A stretch of 35,293 bases of DNA. Source: Pseudomonadota bacterium (GTDB lineage Bacteria; Pseudomonadota; Gammaproteobacteria; Pseudomonadales; Azotimanducaceae). Location of the stretch: assembly GCA_027622495.1 (NCBI GenBank), contig JAQBYL010000002.1, positions 1 to 35,293 on the forward strand. The letters run 5' to 3'. This document shows, piece by piece, positions 15,242 through 22,626 of the stretch (its first letter is position 1; each line of letters opens with the position of its first letter). The notes under the pieces are model-generated. The model had not been told where the DNA came from, did not search any database, and saw nothing but the letters and a program-made list of their open reading frames with translations. Both the position numbers and the translations under genes were made by a program.

Positions 15242-15814
15242 TCACCTGCCGGTCGCAAGAAGCCCGAACTGGCTTTCTCCGGCGGTGGCGGACTTGATCA
15301 CCGACCACGAACCTGTTGTCAGATCGGGCGCCCCATGGCGGTTGTATTCCACATAAATAAGCGCCCGTTCGCTCAAAAGTGACCGTGAGGTCAGTAAATC
15401 GAGCGACTTCGAGATCAGCGCAGGTGAGTCAAAGGGCGGATCCAGAAATACCAGGTCGAAGGGCGAGTTCTGATCGCAGGCATAGTGTTTGAGGAAGGTA
15501 AGCGCTCGCGCATGGTGAATGCGTGCCGCGGCTGCGTTAAGGTCTAGGGCGCTTGCTTTGAGCGCCCTGACGGTGGCTGCGTCCTGATCGACAAACGTGG
15601 TACTTGCCGCTCCCCGAGAGAGCGCTTCGAAACCAAGACAACCACTACCGGCAAAAAGATCGAGACAGCGTGCGTCGGCGACATCCGCGACCAGCCAGTT
15701 GAACAATGTTTCCCGGGCACGACCGAGGGTCGGGCGAAGCGGACTGCGGGGCGGAAACCTGAGCTTTCGTCCCTTCCACATACCACTGATAATGCGCACC
15801 TGATTCTGCGCCAT
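15242..15814 (-). CDS. rsmD: 16S rRNA (guanine(966)-N2)-methyltransferase RsmD
   Basis: 190 residues from the ATG at 15814 (MAQNQVRIISGMWKGRKL). SAM-binding motif I is CLDLFAGSGCLGFEALSRGA (50-69), and the catalytic motif is DLVFLDPPFD. RsmD methylates G966 of 16S rRNA. The frame is open upstream to 15910, but that part overlaps ftsY and lacks similarity. It is divergent from ftsY with only 28 bases between starts, the same neighbour pair as in E. coli. Confidence 0.94.
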   Translation of the reverse strand: MAQNQVRIISGMWKGRKLRFPPRSPLRPTLGRARETLFNWLVADVADARCLDLFAGSGCLGFEALSRGAASTTFVDQDAATVRALKASALDLNAAAARIHHARALTFLKHYACDQNSPFDLVFLDPPFDSPALISKSLDLLTSRSLLSERALIYVEYNRHGAPDLTTGSWSVIKSATAGESQFGLLATGR

Positions 15815-15842
15815 AAACCAATACTCGCAACAACTGGAGCGC

Positions 15843-16805
15843 ATGTTGAGCGAAGCGGAAGTAAAAAACGACAAAGGATTCTGGAGGCGCCTGAAGGCGG
15901 GCCTTGGCAAGACGCGGTCTCAGCTTGCAACCGGGGTGGGCAATCTGTTGCTGGGCGAACGCGAGATCAGCGAAGACGTGCTCGACGATCTGGAGACGTC
16001 CCTTCTGCTCACCGATGTCGGGGTCAGCACCACCAAAGAGGTCATGGACGCTCTGCGGCTGCGGGTGTCGCGCAAAGAACTCAATAACACCGCCGCGCTG
16101 CATGGCGCATTGGCGAAGTTGTTGAAAGAGCTGCTGGCACCGCTGGTTCGCCCGTTCGAAATTCGTAAGGATCGGCCGTTCATCATATTTTTTGTAGGCG
16201 TAAACGGAGTGGGGAAGACCACAACCATTGGCAAGCTGGCTCGAAGGCTCACGGCCGAGGGGTTGAGTGTGCTGCTGGCAGCGGGAGATACCTTTCGCGC
16301 GGCGGCCGTTGAGCAACTCAAGGTATGGGGTGAGCGCAACGAAATCCCGGTGATCGCGCAGGCCAGTGGTGCAGATTCGGCATCGGTGGTGTTCGATGCG
16401 ATCAAGGCAGCGCAAGCGCGTAAGGTAGATGTGGTTCTGGCAGATACGGCCGGACGTCTGCAGGACAAAACCAACTTGATGGAAGAACTTAAAAAGATCC
16501 ACCGGGTGGTCAATCGGTTCGATGCAAACGCTCCCCATGAGGTTATTCTGGTCCTCGATGCGGGGATTGGGCAGAACGCCATCAGTCAGGCGAAAGCATT
16601 CATTGAGGCGGTCGATGTGAGTGGATTTGTGCTGACCAAGCTCGATGGCAGCGCCAAAGCCGGGGTCATATTCGCGATCGCCGCGGAGCTCAAGAAAATG
16701 GGCCTCACCAAGCCCGTGTATTTCATCGGCGTGGGCGAGCGTGTGGAAGACCTGCGGCCCTTCGACGCAGGAGATTTTGTGGACGCCCTGTTGGCGAACG
16801 AGTGA
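15843..16805 (+). CDS. ftsY: Signal recognition particle receptor FtsY
   Basis: 320 residues, lacking the long acidic A domain of E. coli FtsY; it starts almost directly with the NG domain. FtsY is the GTPase that docks SRP-ribosome complexes at the membrane. G1 is GVNGVGKT (119-126), followed by DTFRAAAVEQL, DTAGR (201-205) and TKLDG (265-269), ending with GVGERVEDLRPFDAGDF. Two conserved loops differ from the usual sequence: DAxTGQN is DAGIGQN (239-245), and AKGG after TKLDGS is AKAG. The basic N-terminal stretch (FWRRLKAGLGKTRSQ) could be the lipid-binding helix. ftsE starts at the next base after the stop. Confidence 0.96.
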   Translation: MLSEAEVKNDKGFWRRLKAGLGKTRSQLATGVGNLLLGEREISEDVLDDLETSLLLTDVGVSTTKEVMDALRLRVSRKELNNTAALHGALAKLLKELLAPLVRPFEIRKDRPFIIFFVGVNGVGKTTTIGKLARRLTAEGLSVLLAAGDTFRAAAVEQLKVWGERNEIPVIAQASGADSASVVFDAIKAAQARKVDVVLADTAGRLQDKTNLMEELKKIHRVVNRFDANAPHEVILVLDAGIGQNAISQAKAFIEAVDVSGFVLTKLDGSAKAGVIFAIAAELKKMGLTKPVYFIGVGERVEDLRPFDAGDFVDALLANE

Positions 16806-17474
16806 ATGGGACGGATCGAGTTTCACCAGGTCAGTAAACGATTCCTGAGTGGTCTGGATGCTCTGCAGGACATCTCCGCGTCTTTCGATGCAGGATCGAT
16901 GACGTTTCTCACCGGCCATTCCGGCGCCGGGAAGACCACCTTTCTGAAGCTGCTGTTGTGCCTTGATCGTCCCACCGGCGGGCAGATCCTGGTGAATGAC
17001 GTCAACGTCACGCAGATTCGCGAATCCCGCCTGCCTTTCTACCGGCAGCAGATGGGCGTGGTTTTTCAGGACCACCATCTGCTTAGCCATCGGACAATTT
17101 TTGAAAACGTCAGTCTGCCGCTGCGGGTCACCGGGTTGCGTCCGCGTGATATCGGGCGAAGGGTTCGTGCGGCGTTATCAGCCGTGGGGCTGTTAAAACG
17201 CGAACGCTTCTACCCTAACCAGCTGTCCACCGGCGAACAGCAGCGCGTCGGGATCGCAAGAGCCGTGGTGGCAAGACCGCGCATACTGCTGGCCGATGAG
17301 CCCACCGGAAATCTGGATCCAGAACTGTCGGCCGATATCATGAATCTGTTTTTGCAGTTCAATCAGGTAGGCACCACGGTGATTATTGCGAGCCACGATC
17401 GGGCTCTGATCGATCAGATGGGCAAGCGCATCATGGAGCTCTCCCATGGTCAGATCATCAAAGACGTAAGCTAA
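16806..17474 (+). CDS. ftsE: Cell division ATP-binding protein FtsE
   Basis: 222 residues, an ABC ATPase that works with FtsX to control periplasmic amidase activation during septation. Walker A is GHSGAGKT (37-44), the Q-loop is FQDHHLL near 87-93, Walker B is ILLADE (160-165) followed by PTGNLD, and the H-loop is SHD. The signature reads LSTGEQQR (140-147) instead of the common LSGGEQQR. The ATG immediately follows the ftsY stop, and ftsX begins 11 bases after its stop, so the three are one transcription unit. Confidence 0.95.
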   Translation: MGRIEFHQVSKRFLSGLDALQDISASFDAGSMTFLTGHSGAGKTTFLKLLLCLDRPTGGQILVNDVNVTQIRESRLPFYRQQMGVVFQDHHLLSHRTIFENVSLPLRVTGLRPRDIGRRVRAALSAVGLLKRERFYPNQLSTGEQQRVGIARAVVARPRILLADEPTGNLDPELSADIMNLFLQFNQVGTTVIIASHDRALIDQMGKRIMELSHGQIIKDVS

Positions 17475-17485
17475 GTGAGACGAGG

Positions 17486-18442
17486 GTGAAAGAACCGCGC
17501 AAAGCTCGTGACCCGTGGCCGCGAAAGCGACAGGGACCGCTGGCCTGGATTCGTGATCATATCCGGGTGGCCACGGAAGCCAGTCACTTCTTGAGCGCTC
17601 GCCTCGCCGCGAGCCTGGTGGTGTGGTTGCTGGTCGGTATAGCACTTGCATTACCGGCGGGTCTGTTTCTGCTGCAGGTCAGTCTGTCGGGCCTGACGCA
17701 AGTCTGGGATGGGCGCCCGGGGGTTTCGTTGTATTTCGATCTGGGGGCAGAAAACATCACAACGGTCGCCGACGAACTTCGCGGTCTGTCAGAAGTAGAC
17801 TCGGTCACGGTGGTGACGCAAGAACAGGCACTGGAGGAATTCCAGCGTCACTCCGGTGTGTCGGACGCCCTTGCGCTGCTCGAGGCCAATCCCCTGCCCG
17901 CCTCGATCCGGGCCACCATGTCGCCTGGAGCCAGCCTTGAAGACCTTGAAGCGCTGGCGCTGCGTATGCGTGCAGGTGCCGGTGTGTCCGAGGTGGTGGT
18001 GGAAAAGACCTGGCTGCAGCGCGTCAACGACATTTCGGTCGTCGTGCGACGTCTGGGCCTGATTCTGGGAGCCCTGTTCGGGATCGGTGCAGTTCTCGTT
18101 ACAACCACCTCTGTCAGGCTTGCGATCGAATCGCGCCTCGAGGAGCTGCGGGTCCTCAAACTGGTTGGGGCCACGGCCGGTCAGATGCGCCGGCCTTTCA
18201 TTTATTTCGGCGCGCTTTACGGTATCGGCGGCGGGATTGTCGCTGCGATGCTGCTGAGCCTCGCACTGATTGCCATTGAGACACCGTTGGCAGATCTGCT
18301 CGGCAGCTATGATCGAGACCTGGAATTGGCCGGTTTTGACCCGATATTCATCCTGTGGCTGTTGGGAATTGGCGGAGGTCTCGGTGTGACGGGTGCCCTG
18401 ATCGCTGTAAGACAACGGGTGTCAACGTTAGAAATATTTTAA
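17486..18442 (+). CDS. ftsX: Cell division protein FtsX
   Basis: 318 residues. The topology fits FtsX: a basic cytoplasmic start, membrane segments near 42-64, 189-211, 237-264 and 286-307, and a periplasmic domain at about 66-180 that would contact an EnvC-type amidase activator. LEELRVLKLVGAT at 218-230 is the conserved cytoplasmic coupling region. The start is GTG at 17486 with a purine-rich GAGACGAGG before it. It is the last gene before rpoH, 102 bases away, where a separate promoter and CIRCE element lie. Confidence 0.94.
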   Translation: MKEPRKARDPWPRKRQGPLAWIRDHIRVATEASHFLSARLAASLVVWLLVGIALALPAGLFLLQVSLSGLTQVWDGRPGVSLYFDLGAENITTVADELRGLSEVDSVTVVTQEQALEEFQRHSGVSDALALLEANPLPASIRATMSPGASLEDLEALALRMRAGAGVSEVVVEKTWLQRVNDISVVVRRLGLILGALFGIGAVLVTTTSVRLAIESRLEELRVLKLVGATAGQMRRPFIYFGALYGIGGGIVAAMLLSLALIAIETPLADLLGSYDRDLELAGFDPIFILWLLGIGGGLGVTGALIAVRQRVSTLEIF

Positions 18443-18483
18443 ATATCAGATAGATAGATAATCATAAGGAACTTAAACGGGGA

Positions 18484-18510
18484 TTAGCACTCTACGGGCG
18501 AGAGTGCTAA
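18484..18510 (+). promoter_or_regulatory. CIRCE operator (HrcA binding site) upstream of rpoH
   Basis: TTAGCACTC at 18484-18492, nine spacer bases (tacgggcga) and GAGTGCTAA at 18502-18510. This is an exact match to the CIRCE consensus TTAGCACTC-N9-GAGTGCTAA, with no mismatch in either arm. CIRCE is the operator of the heat-shock repressor HrcA, usually found before groESL, dnaK or hrcA. It sits between ftsX and rpoH, 34 bases before the rpoH ATG. No hrcA, dnaK or groE gene lies in the window, so the repressor would have to be elsewhere in the genome. Confidence 0.93.
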
Positions 18511-18513
18511 AAT
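18484..18513 (+). promoter_or_regulatory. Candidate rpoH promoter overlapping CIRCE
   Basis: TTAGCA at 18484-18489 and TAAAAT at 18508-18513 are spaced by 18 bases, with 4 of 6 and 5 of 6 matches to sigma-70 elements. Each box overlaps one arm of the CIRCE element, so a bound repressor would block polymerase. A start near 18520 would leave a short leader with GGAGG at 18530-18534. Inferred from sequence only. Confidence 0.45.
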
Positions 18514-18544
18514 TCTGCGTCGTGTTACCGGAGGTATCACTTTT

Positions 18545-19396
18545 ATGTCGACCCAAGTTATGAATCTGAGCGCACTGGCCCCAGGTAAGGATCTGGATGC
18601 TTACGTGAATACCGTGCGGTCTTTCCCCGTTCTGAGTGCCGAGCAGGAACGCGATCTGGCAGAACGGTTTATCTATCAGAATGATCTTGAGGCTGCCCGT
18701 GAGCTGGTGTTGTGTCATCTGCGTTTTGTGGTTCACCTGGCTCGCACCTATCGCGGTTATGGTCTGGCGGAAGGTGATCTGATTCAGGAAGGCAACGTCG
18801 GGCTGATGAAAGCCGTCAAGCGGTATGACCCTGAGCGCGGTGTGCGGCTGGTGTCGTTTGCCGTTCACTGGATTCGCGCGGAGATGCACGAGTTCATTCT
18901 GCGTAACTGGCGCATCGTCAAAGTCGCCACCACCAAAGCTCAGCGAAAACTGTTTTTTAATCTGCGTGGGGCCAAAAAGCGTCTGGCCTGGCTCACAGAA
19001 GAAGAAACCAATGCGCTGGCTGAAGAGCTTGGGGTGTCGAGCGCCGAAGTCACCCGCATGGAAAGCCGACTCAGCGCAAACGACATGGCCTTTGATGGCT
19101 ACGAAGGCGACGATGATGAGCGTAGCACTGCGCCCATGTACTTCCTCGAATCAGTCGGGAGCGATCCGGCGGAGTTGATCGAAGCGCAAGACTGGGAGCG
19201 CAGTTCGTCGGCAAAACTTGCGCAGGCACTGGGTGCGTTAGACGAGCGCAGCCGCGATATCGTTGCGCGACGCTGGCTCAAAGATGACAAAACAACCCTC
19301 ACGGATCTGGCAGCGGACTACGATGTCTCGGCCGAGCGAATCCGGCAGCTGGAAAAGAACGCGATCAAAAAGCTGAAAGAGGCGATTGCGGCCTGA
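18545..19396 (+). CDS. rpoH: RNA polymerase heat-shock sigma factor RpoH (sigma-32)
   Basis: 283 residues, one short of E. coli. Sigma region 2 spans LVLCHLRFVVHLARTYRGYGL to SFAVHWIRAEMHEFILRNWR, followed by the RpoH box QRKLFFNLR at 133-141, which separates sigma-32 from other sigma-70 relatives. Region 4 ends with the helix-turn-helix LTDLAADYDVSAERIRQLEKNA. GGAGG lies 10 bases before the ATG. It follows ftsYEX as in E. coli, but the 102-base gap holds a perfect CIRCE element and a likely promoter, so its transcription may be under HrcA control as well as any read-through from ftsX. Confidence 0.97.
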   Translation: MSTQVMNLSALAPGKDLDAYVNTVRSFPVLSAEQERDLAERFIYQNDLEAARELVLCHLRFVVHLARTYRGYGLAEGDLIQEGNVGLMKAVKRYDPERGVRLVSFAVHWIRAEMHEFILRNWRIVKVATTKAQRKLFFNLRGAKKRLAWLTEEETNALAEELGVSSAEVTRMESRLSANDMAFDGYEGDDDERSTAPMYFLESVGSDPAELIEAQDWERSSSAKLAQALGALDERSRDIVARRWLKDDKTTLTDLAADYDVSAERIRQLEKNAIKKLKEAIAA

Positions 19397-19417
19397 TTCT
19401 TACAGGCTCGATGAGTC

Positions 19418-19783
19418 ATGGGTCAGCGAGCTTTCGCGATTGGTGGCTGCTTTTACGGCTTGACTGGGGTTGGCCTGGGCGCGTTTGGCGCGCATGGTCT
19501 GGCGGGATTGGATCCAGCCAGACTGGCAAGCTGGGACAACGCAGTCACCTATCAACTTCTGCACGCGGTTGCTTTACTCGTCATTGCCCGATTTGCTGAT
19601 AACGTTGCCTGGCGGGTTGCCGGTTGGAGCTTCCTGACGGGCGTTCTACTCTTTTCTGGCAGTATTTATCTGCTCATCCTTGGTGGTCCCCGCATACTCG
19701 GGCCCATCACCCCGGTGGGTGGTGTCGCATTTTTAATCGGCTGGGCCGCACTGCTTTATTCGGCGGTAAAACACAACAGATGA
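19418..19783 (+). CDS. DUF423 family small membrane protein (YgdD-like)
   Basis: 121 residues with about four hydrophobic segments. The DUF423 pattern is clear: GLTGVGLGAFGAHGL near 14-28, then WDNAVTYQLLHAVALL, then FLTGVLLFSGSIYLL and GPITPVGGVAFLIGWAAL. The function of the family is unknown; it is an inner-membrane protein. The ATG at 19418 is 21 bases after rpoH, and its stop overlaps the trmB start (ATGA), so the three may be co-transcribed. Confidence 0.88.
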   Translation: MGQRAFAIGGCFYGLTGVGLGAFGAHGLAGLDPARLASWDNAVTYQLLHAVALLVIARFADNVAWRVAGWSFLTGVLLFSGSIYLLILGGPRILGPITPVGGVAFLIGWAALLYSAVKHNR

Positions 19784-20466
19784 AACCGGAGAAGATAGCA
19801 GAGCTCCCTGCGCCTCTTTCAGGACCGCCCCCTTCGAGTACACGAACCCGAACCCGCGGGCGCCTGACCGCCTCGCAGCGGCGCAGCCTCGAGGTGTTCG
19901 CTGCAAGCTGGCAGGTTGCCTCCGACGTTGTCTGGGCTTCGTCGTTCGAAAGGCCTGCTCCGATGGGTGTGGAAATCGGTTTCGGGATGGGGCCAGCGCT
20001 CATCGAGTGGGCGCAGACGGCACCTGCAATGAATCTGGTTGGCATCGAAATCTACCGCCCTGGAATCGGCGCGCTACTCGGATCCATCGAAAGTGCGGGC
20101 CTCACCAACGTTCGCGTCCTCGAAGGTGAGGCGAGCGGGTTACTCGAAACGAGTTTCGAGGCGGCGTCGATTGATGAGATCAGGATTTTCTTTCCAGACC
20201 CGTGGCCCAAGCGCAAGCATCACAAACGCAGATTGATTCAGCCGCACATGGTCGCGGTGATCGCCGACCGGCTCAAACCCGGTGGCCGGCTGTGGATGGC
20301 AACCGATTGGGCGGACTATGCGCAATGCATGACCAGGGTTGTGAGCGGGCAAAGCAACCTTCAGGCCGTGGACGCGACGGATCATCGGGTTCCCACGCGC
20401 TACGAAAGTCGGGGTCGAAGGCTCGGTCATCGGGTCTTCGATCTGGTCTATCAGAGAAAAGTCTGA
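19780..20466 (+). CDS. trmB: tRNA (guanine(46)-N7)-methyltransferase TrmB
   Basis: 228 residues. The SAM site is GVEIGFGMGPALIEWA, followed by NLVGIEIYRPGIG. The family hallmark FFPDPWPKRKHHKRRL and the C-terminal TRYESRGRRLGHRVFDL are intact. TrmB makes m7G46 in the variable loop of many tRNAs. The start overlaps the DUF423 stop. Its last 16 bases overlap the convergent hemW coding end. An open frame extends upstream to 19624 inside DUF423 but lacks similarity. Confidence 0.95.
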   Translation: MKPEKIAELPAPLSGPPPSSTRTRTRGRLTASQRRSLEVFAASWQVASDVVWASSFERPAPMGVEIGFGMGPALIEWAQTAPAMNLVGIEIYRPGIGALLGSIESAGLTNVRVLEGEASGLLETSFEAASIDEIRIFFPDPWPKRKHHKRRLIQPHMVAVIADRLKPGGRLWMATDWADYAQCMTRVVSGQSNLQAVDATDHRVPTRYESRGRRLGHRVFDLVYQRKV

Positions 20467-21557
20467 AGCACCGCGTCCAGATGCCGGTAACCGAAGGCAG
20501 TGGTCGCAAAGCGGTCGGGCTGAACCAGACCCAGATCGACGTTTTTTTGCCAGGTTGGCAGCAGGTGTTCCAGAGCAAGACCCGTTGCCTCTTCAAAGCG
20601 CGTAAACGGCACACCGTCAACCAGGCGCAGCACATTCATCAGAAACTGGACCGGCACATCAGTGTGCGAGACACCGCTGGTCACGGTGTGGGTTGGGTCT
20701 GTCAGATACAGGCGTGGTGAGCGTGGTTTTTCAGTTCGCAACACCTGAACGCCAGAGCGCATACCGTGCGCACCGGCGCCTACCCCCAGATAGTCAGCGA
20801 AAGTCCAGTAGGTCAGATTGTGCCGGCAGCGTTTCCCCGGGCGCGCATAGGCGGAGACTTCGTAACGCGTAAAGTCTGCGTCCGCGAGCAGACGTACACC
20901 CTCGGTTTCCATTTCTTCAATAACATTATCCACCGGCAGCGGCGGCGGTCGGCCGGCGAACTCAGTTCGCGGTTCAATGGTCAGCTGATACCAGCTGATA
21001 TGGTCCGGCTCAAGATCAATTGCGATCTTGAGATCGAGCAGTGCCTGATCAGTGCTCTGCTGCGGTAAACCGTACATCAGATCAAGGTTGAGGTTAGTGA
21101 ACCCGGCGGCGCGGGCGTTTTGAACACAAGTCCTGGTCTCATCATTGCTGTGTATACGGCCCAGACGTTTGAGTGCTGCGTTGTCAAAACTCTGTGCACC
21201 GAAGCTCAGGCGATTGATCCCACTTGCCAGATAAGCTTCCCAGGAATGGTGCTCCGCAGTCCCAGGGTTGGCTTCCATGGTGACTTCCGCATTGGCAGCT
21301 AGATCTGCTGCGCTTAACAAAGAAGCAAACGTACTGGCGGAAAACAGGCTCGGGGTACCCCCACCGAAAAATACCGAACTGAAAACAGGCGGTCGCTGAT
21401 GGTGCAGATCCTTGTGCAGGGCAGCCAGGTATTCGGCTTCAGGCAACGCATCTTTCAACGGGTGGGAGTTGAAATCGCAGTAGGGGCACTTCTTAACGCA
21501 CCAGGGAAAATGAACGTACAGACCGGTGTCGGCAGACCGGCCGGTTGAGGTGGTCAT
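20451..21557 (-). CDS. hemW: Radical SAM heme chaperone HemW
   Basis: 368 residues from the ATG at 21557, which overlaps the rdgB stop (ATGA); a TTG 8 codons earlier is an alternative. The radical SAM cluster motif CVKKCPYC has cysteines 20, 24 and 27, followed by DFNSH. FFGGGTPSL, ANPGT, RLSFGAQSF and the HemW-type RHNLTYW are present. HemW proteins bind heme and deliver it to respiratory enzymes; they lack coproporphyrinogen oxidase activity and are often misannotated as HemN. The fourth cysteine typical of true HemN (CxxxCxxCxC) is replaced by Phe29, supporting HemW. Confidence 0.93.
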   Translation of the reverse strand: MTTSTGRSADTGLYVHFPWCVKKCPYCDFNSHPLKDALPEAEYLAALHKDLHHQRPPVFSSVFFGGGTPSLFSASTFASLLSAADLAANAEVTMEANPGTAEHHSWEAYLASGINRLSFGAQSFDNAALKRLGRIHSNDETRTCVQNARAAGFTNLNLDLMYGLPQQSTDQALLDLKIAIDLEPDHISWYQLTIEPRTEFAGRPPPLPVDNVIEEMETEGVRLLADADFTRYEVSAYARPGKRCRHNLTYWTFADYLGVGAGAHGMRSGVQVLRTEKPRSPRLYLTDPTHTVTSGVSHTDVPVQFLMNVLRLVDGVPFTRFEEATGLALEHLLPTWQKNVDLGLVQPDRFATTAFGYRHLDAVLQTFL

Positions 21558-22210
21558 GACGTTTTCTGCAACGCCTGACAAAGGATCGCAGCAGCCTGAC
21601 CACGATGGCTGATCTGGTTTTTTACGACCGGGTCGAGCTGCGCTGCGGTCAATTTCCGATCTGGCAGATAAAACACTGGATCGTAGCCAAATCCGCTGCT
21701 GCCTTGTGGTTCACTCAGTACCTGCCCATGCCAGGCCGCAGTTGCGATCAGCGGACACGGATCGTTGGCGTGGCGCATATACACCAGCGCGCAAAAAAAG
21801 TAGGCAGAACGGTCCTGGTGGTCTGCAAGGGCACTTAATAGCGCGCGGTTGTTGGCGGCGTCAGTCGTTTCAGTGGTTAAAGTTTCATGAGTCAGTGTTT
21901 CAGGGGGCGCCGGATCTGCTGACTTTGCAGTCCCTGCAGATCTCGCAGCATAACGGGCCGAGTAGATACCAGGGGCACCGTCCAAAGCGTTCACCACCAG
22001 ACCTGAGTCATCAGCGATGGCGGGCAGACCGGATTCGTGGCTGACATGCCGCGCCTTAAGGAGCGCATTTTCGACGAAGGTCAGGCCGGTCTCATCGATG
22101 CTTTCGATGTTGTATGCGTTCTGGTTGTGCAGCTCGATGTTCGCTTTGGCAAGGATCAACCCCAGCTCACGGAGCTTGTTCGCGTTCTGGCTTGCCAGGA
22201 CGACTTGCAT
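21554..22210 (-). CDS. rdgB: dITP/XTP pyrophosphatase RdgB with an internal insertion
   Basis: 218 residues against about 197 in E. coli. It hydrolyses non-canonical purine triphosphates (dITP, XTP) to monophosphates and keeps them out of DNA. Core motifs are VLASQNANKLREL, ADDSGLVVNALDGAPGIYSARY, SGFGYDPVFYLP and SHRGQA. Between SARY and DAANN lies an extra stretch of about 24 residues (about 90-116) rich in Ala, Thr and Glu, absent in typical members. The start overlaps the DUF4426 stop by one base. Confidence 0.94.
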   Translation of the reverse strand: MQVVLASQNANKLRELGLILAKANIELHNQNAYNIESIDETGLTFVENALLKARHVSHESGLPAIADDSGLVVNALDGAPGIYSARYAARSAGTAKSADPAPPETLTHETLTTETTDAANNRALLSALADHQDRSAYFFCALVYMRHANDPCPLIATAAWHGQVLSEPQGSSGFGYDPVFYLPDRKLTAAQLDPVVKNQISHRGQAAAILCQALQKTS

Positions 22211-22626
22211 TATTCGTCCCAGTACAGGGTCTGATTGAATCGAACGGTCAGGGGGGGCGAGTTCTCGGGCGTTACCTTGAGGTCAAAGCGGAGCAGTTCC
22301 TGATCGGTGTAACGCAAAGTCGCAATATAATAGATGGCACTGCCTTCGGTGATCTTTCGAAAACTTAACCCCAGAGCCTGACCCAGCAGGTTGGTTGCAT
22401 GGCCACTGACACTTGCGTTGGCTGGTTTGTCATCAACATCCAGCAGAGTGATATTGATCGCCCCCACATCGCGGCTGCGTTTTATAGAGTAGAGTGCGGC
22501 GATGGGGGGTTTTAAGAAGGTCGACGGAAAAGCCGAGTAATGGACCTTCCAGTCACCGAACACCTGAACCTGTTCTGCGTTCGCGGTGAGTGGTGCCAGC
22601 AGAGCAAGCGCGAGCCAAAACCTCAT
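22210..22626 (-). CDS. DUF4426 exported protein
   Basis: 138 residues. A signal peptide is clear (MRFWLALALLAPLTANA, cleavage before EQ). The mature part is a small beta-rich domain with FGDWKVHYSAFPSTFL and LLRFDLKVTPENSPPLTVRFNQ, which matches the DUF4426 pattern as I recall it. The function is unknown; a periplasmic location is predicted. It lies between metW and rdgB with overlapping start and stop codons on both sides, the same place it holds in Pseudomonas, from memory. Confidence 0.85.
   Translation of the reverse strand: MRFWLALALLAPLTANAEQVQVFGDWKVHYSAFPSTFLKPPIAALYSIKRSRDVGAINITLLDVDDKPANASVSGHATNLLGQALGLSFRKITEGSAIYYIATLRYTDQELLRFDLKVTPENSPPLTVRFNQTLYWDE

Noticed and set aside
15645..17090. 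A 481-codon open frame on the minus strand across rsmD, ftsY and ftsE
   Set aside because: It lies opposite well-supported genes, its translation has no recognisable domain and is rich in His, Gln and Arg as expected for an antisense shadow of GC-rich coding sequence.
17789..18415. A 208-codon minus-strand frame inside ftsX
   Set aside because: Antisense to FtsX, with low-complexity polar composition and no motif.
18448..18461. GATA repeats before rpoH as a microsatellite
   Set aside because: Only three short units; too few to claim slippage or function.
18545..18640. An E. coli-type rpoH mRNA thermosensor
   Set aside because: I could not identify the characteristic downstream pairing by eye; folding software would be needed, so no feature is claimed.
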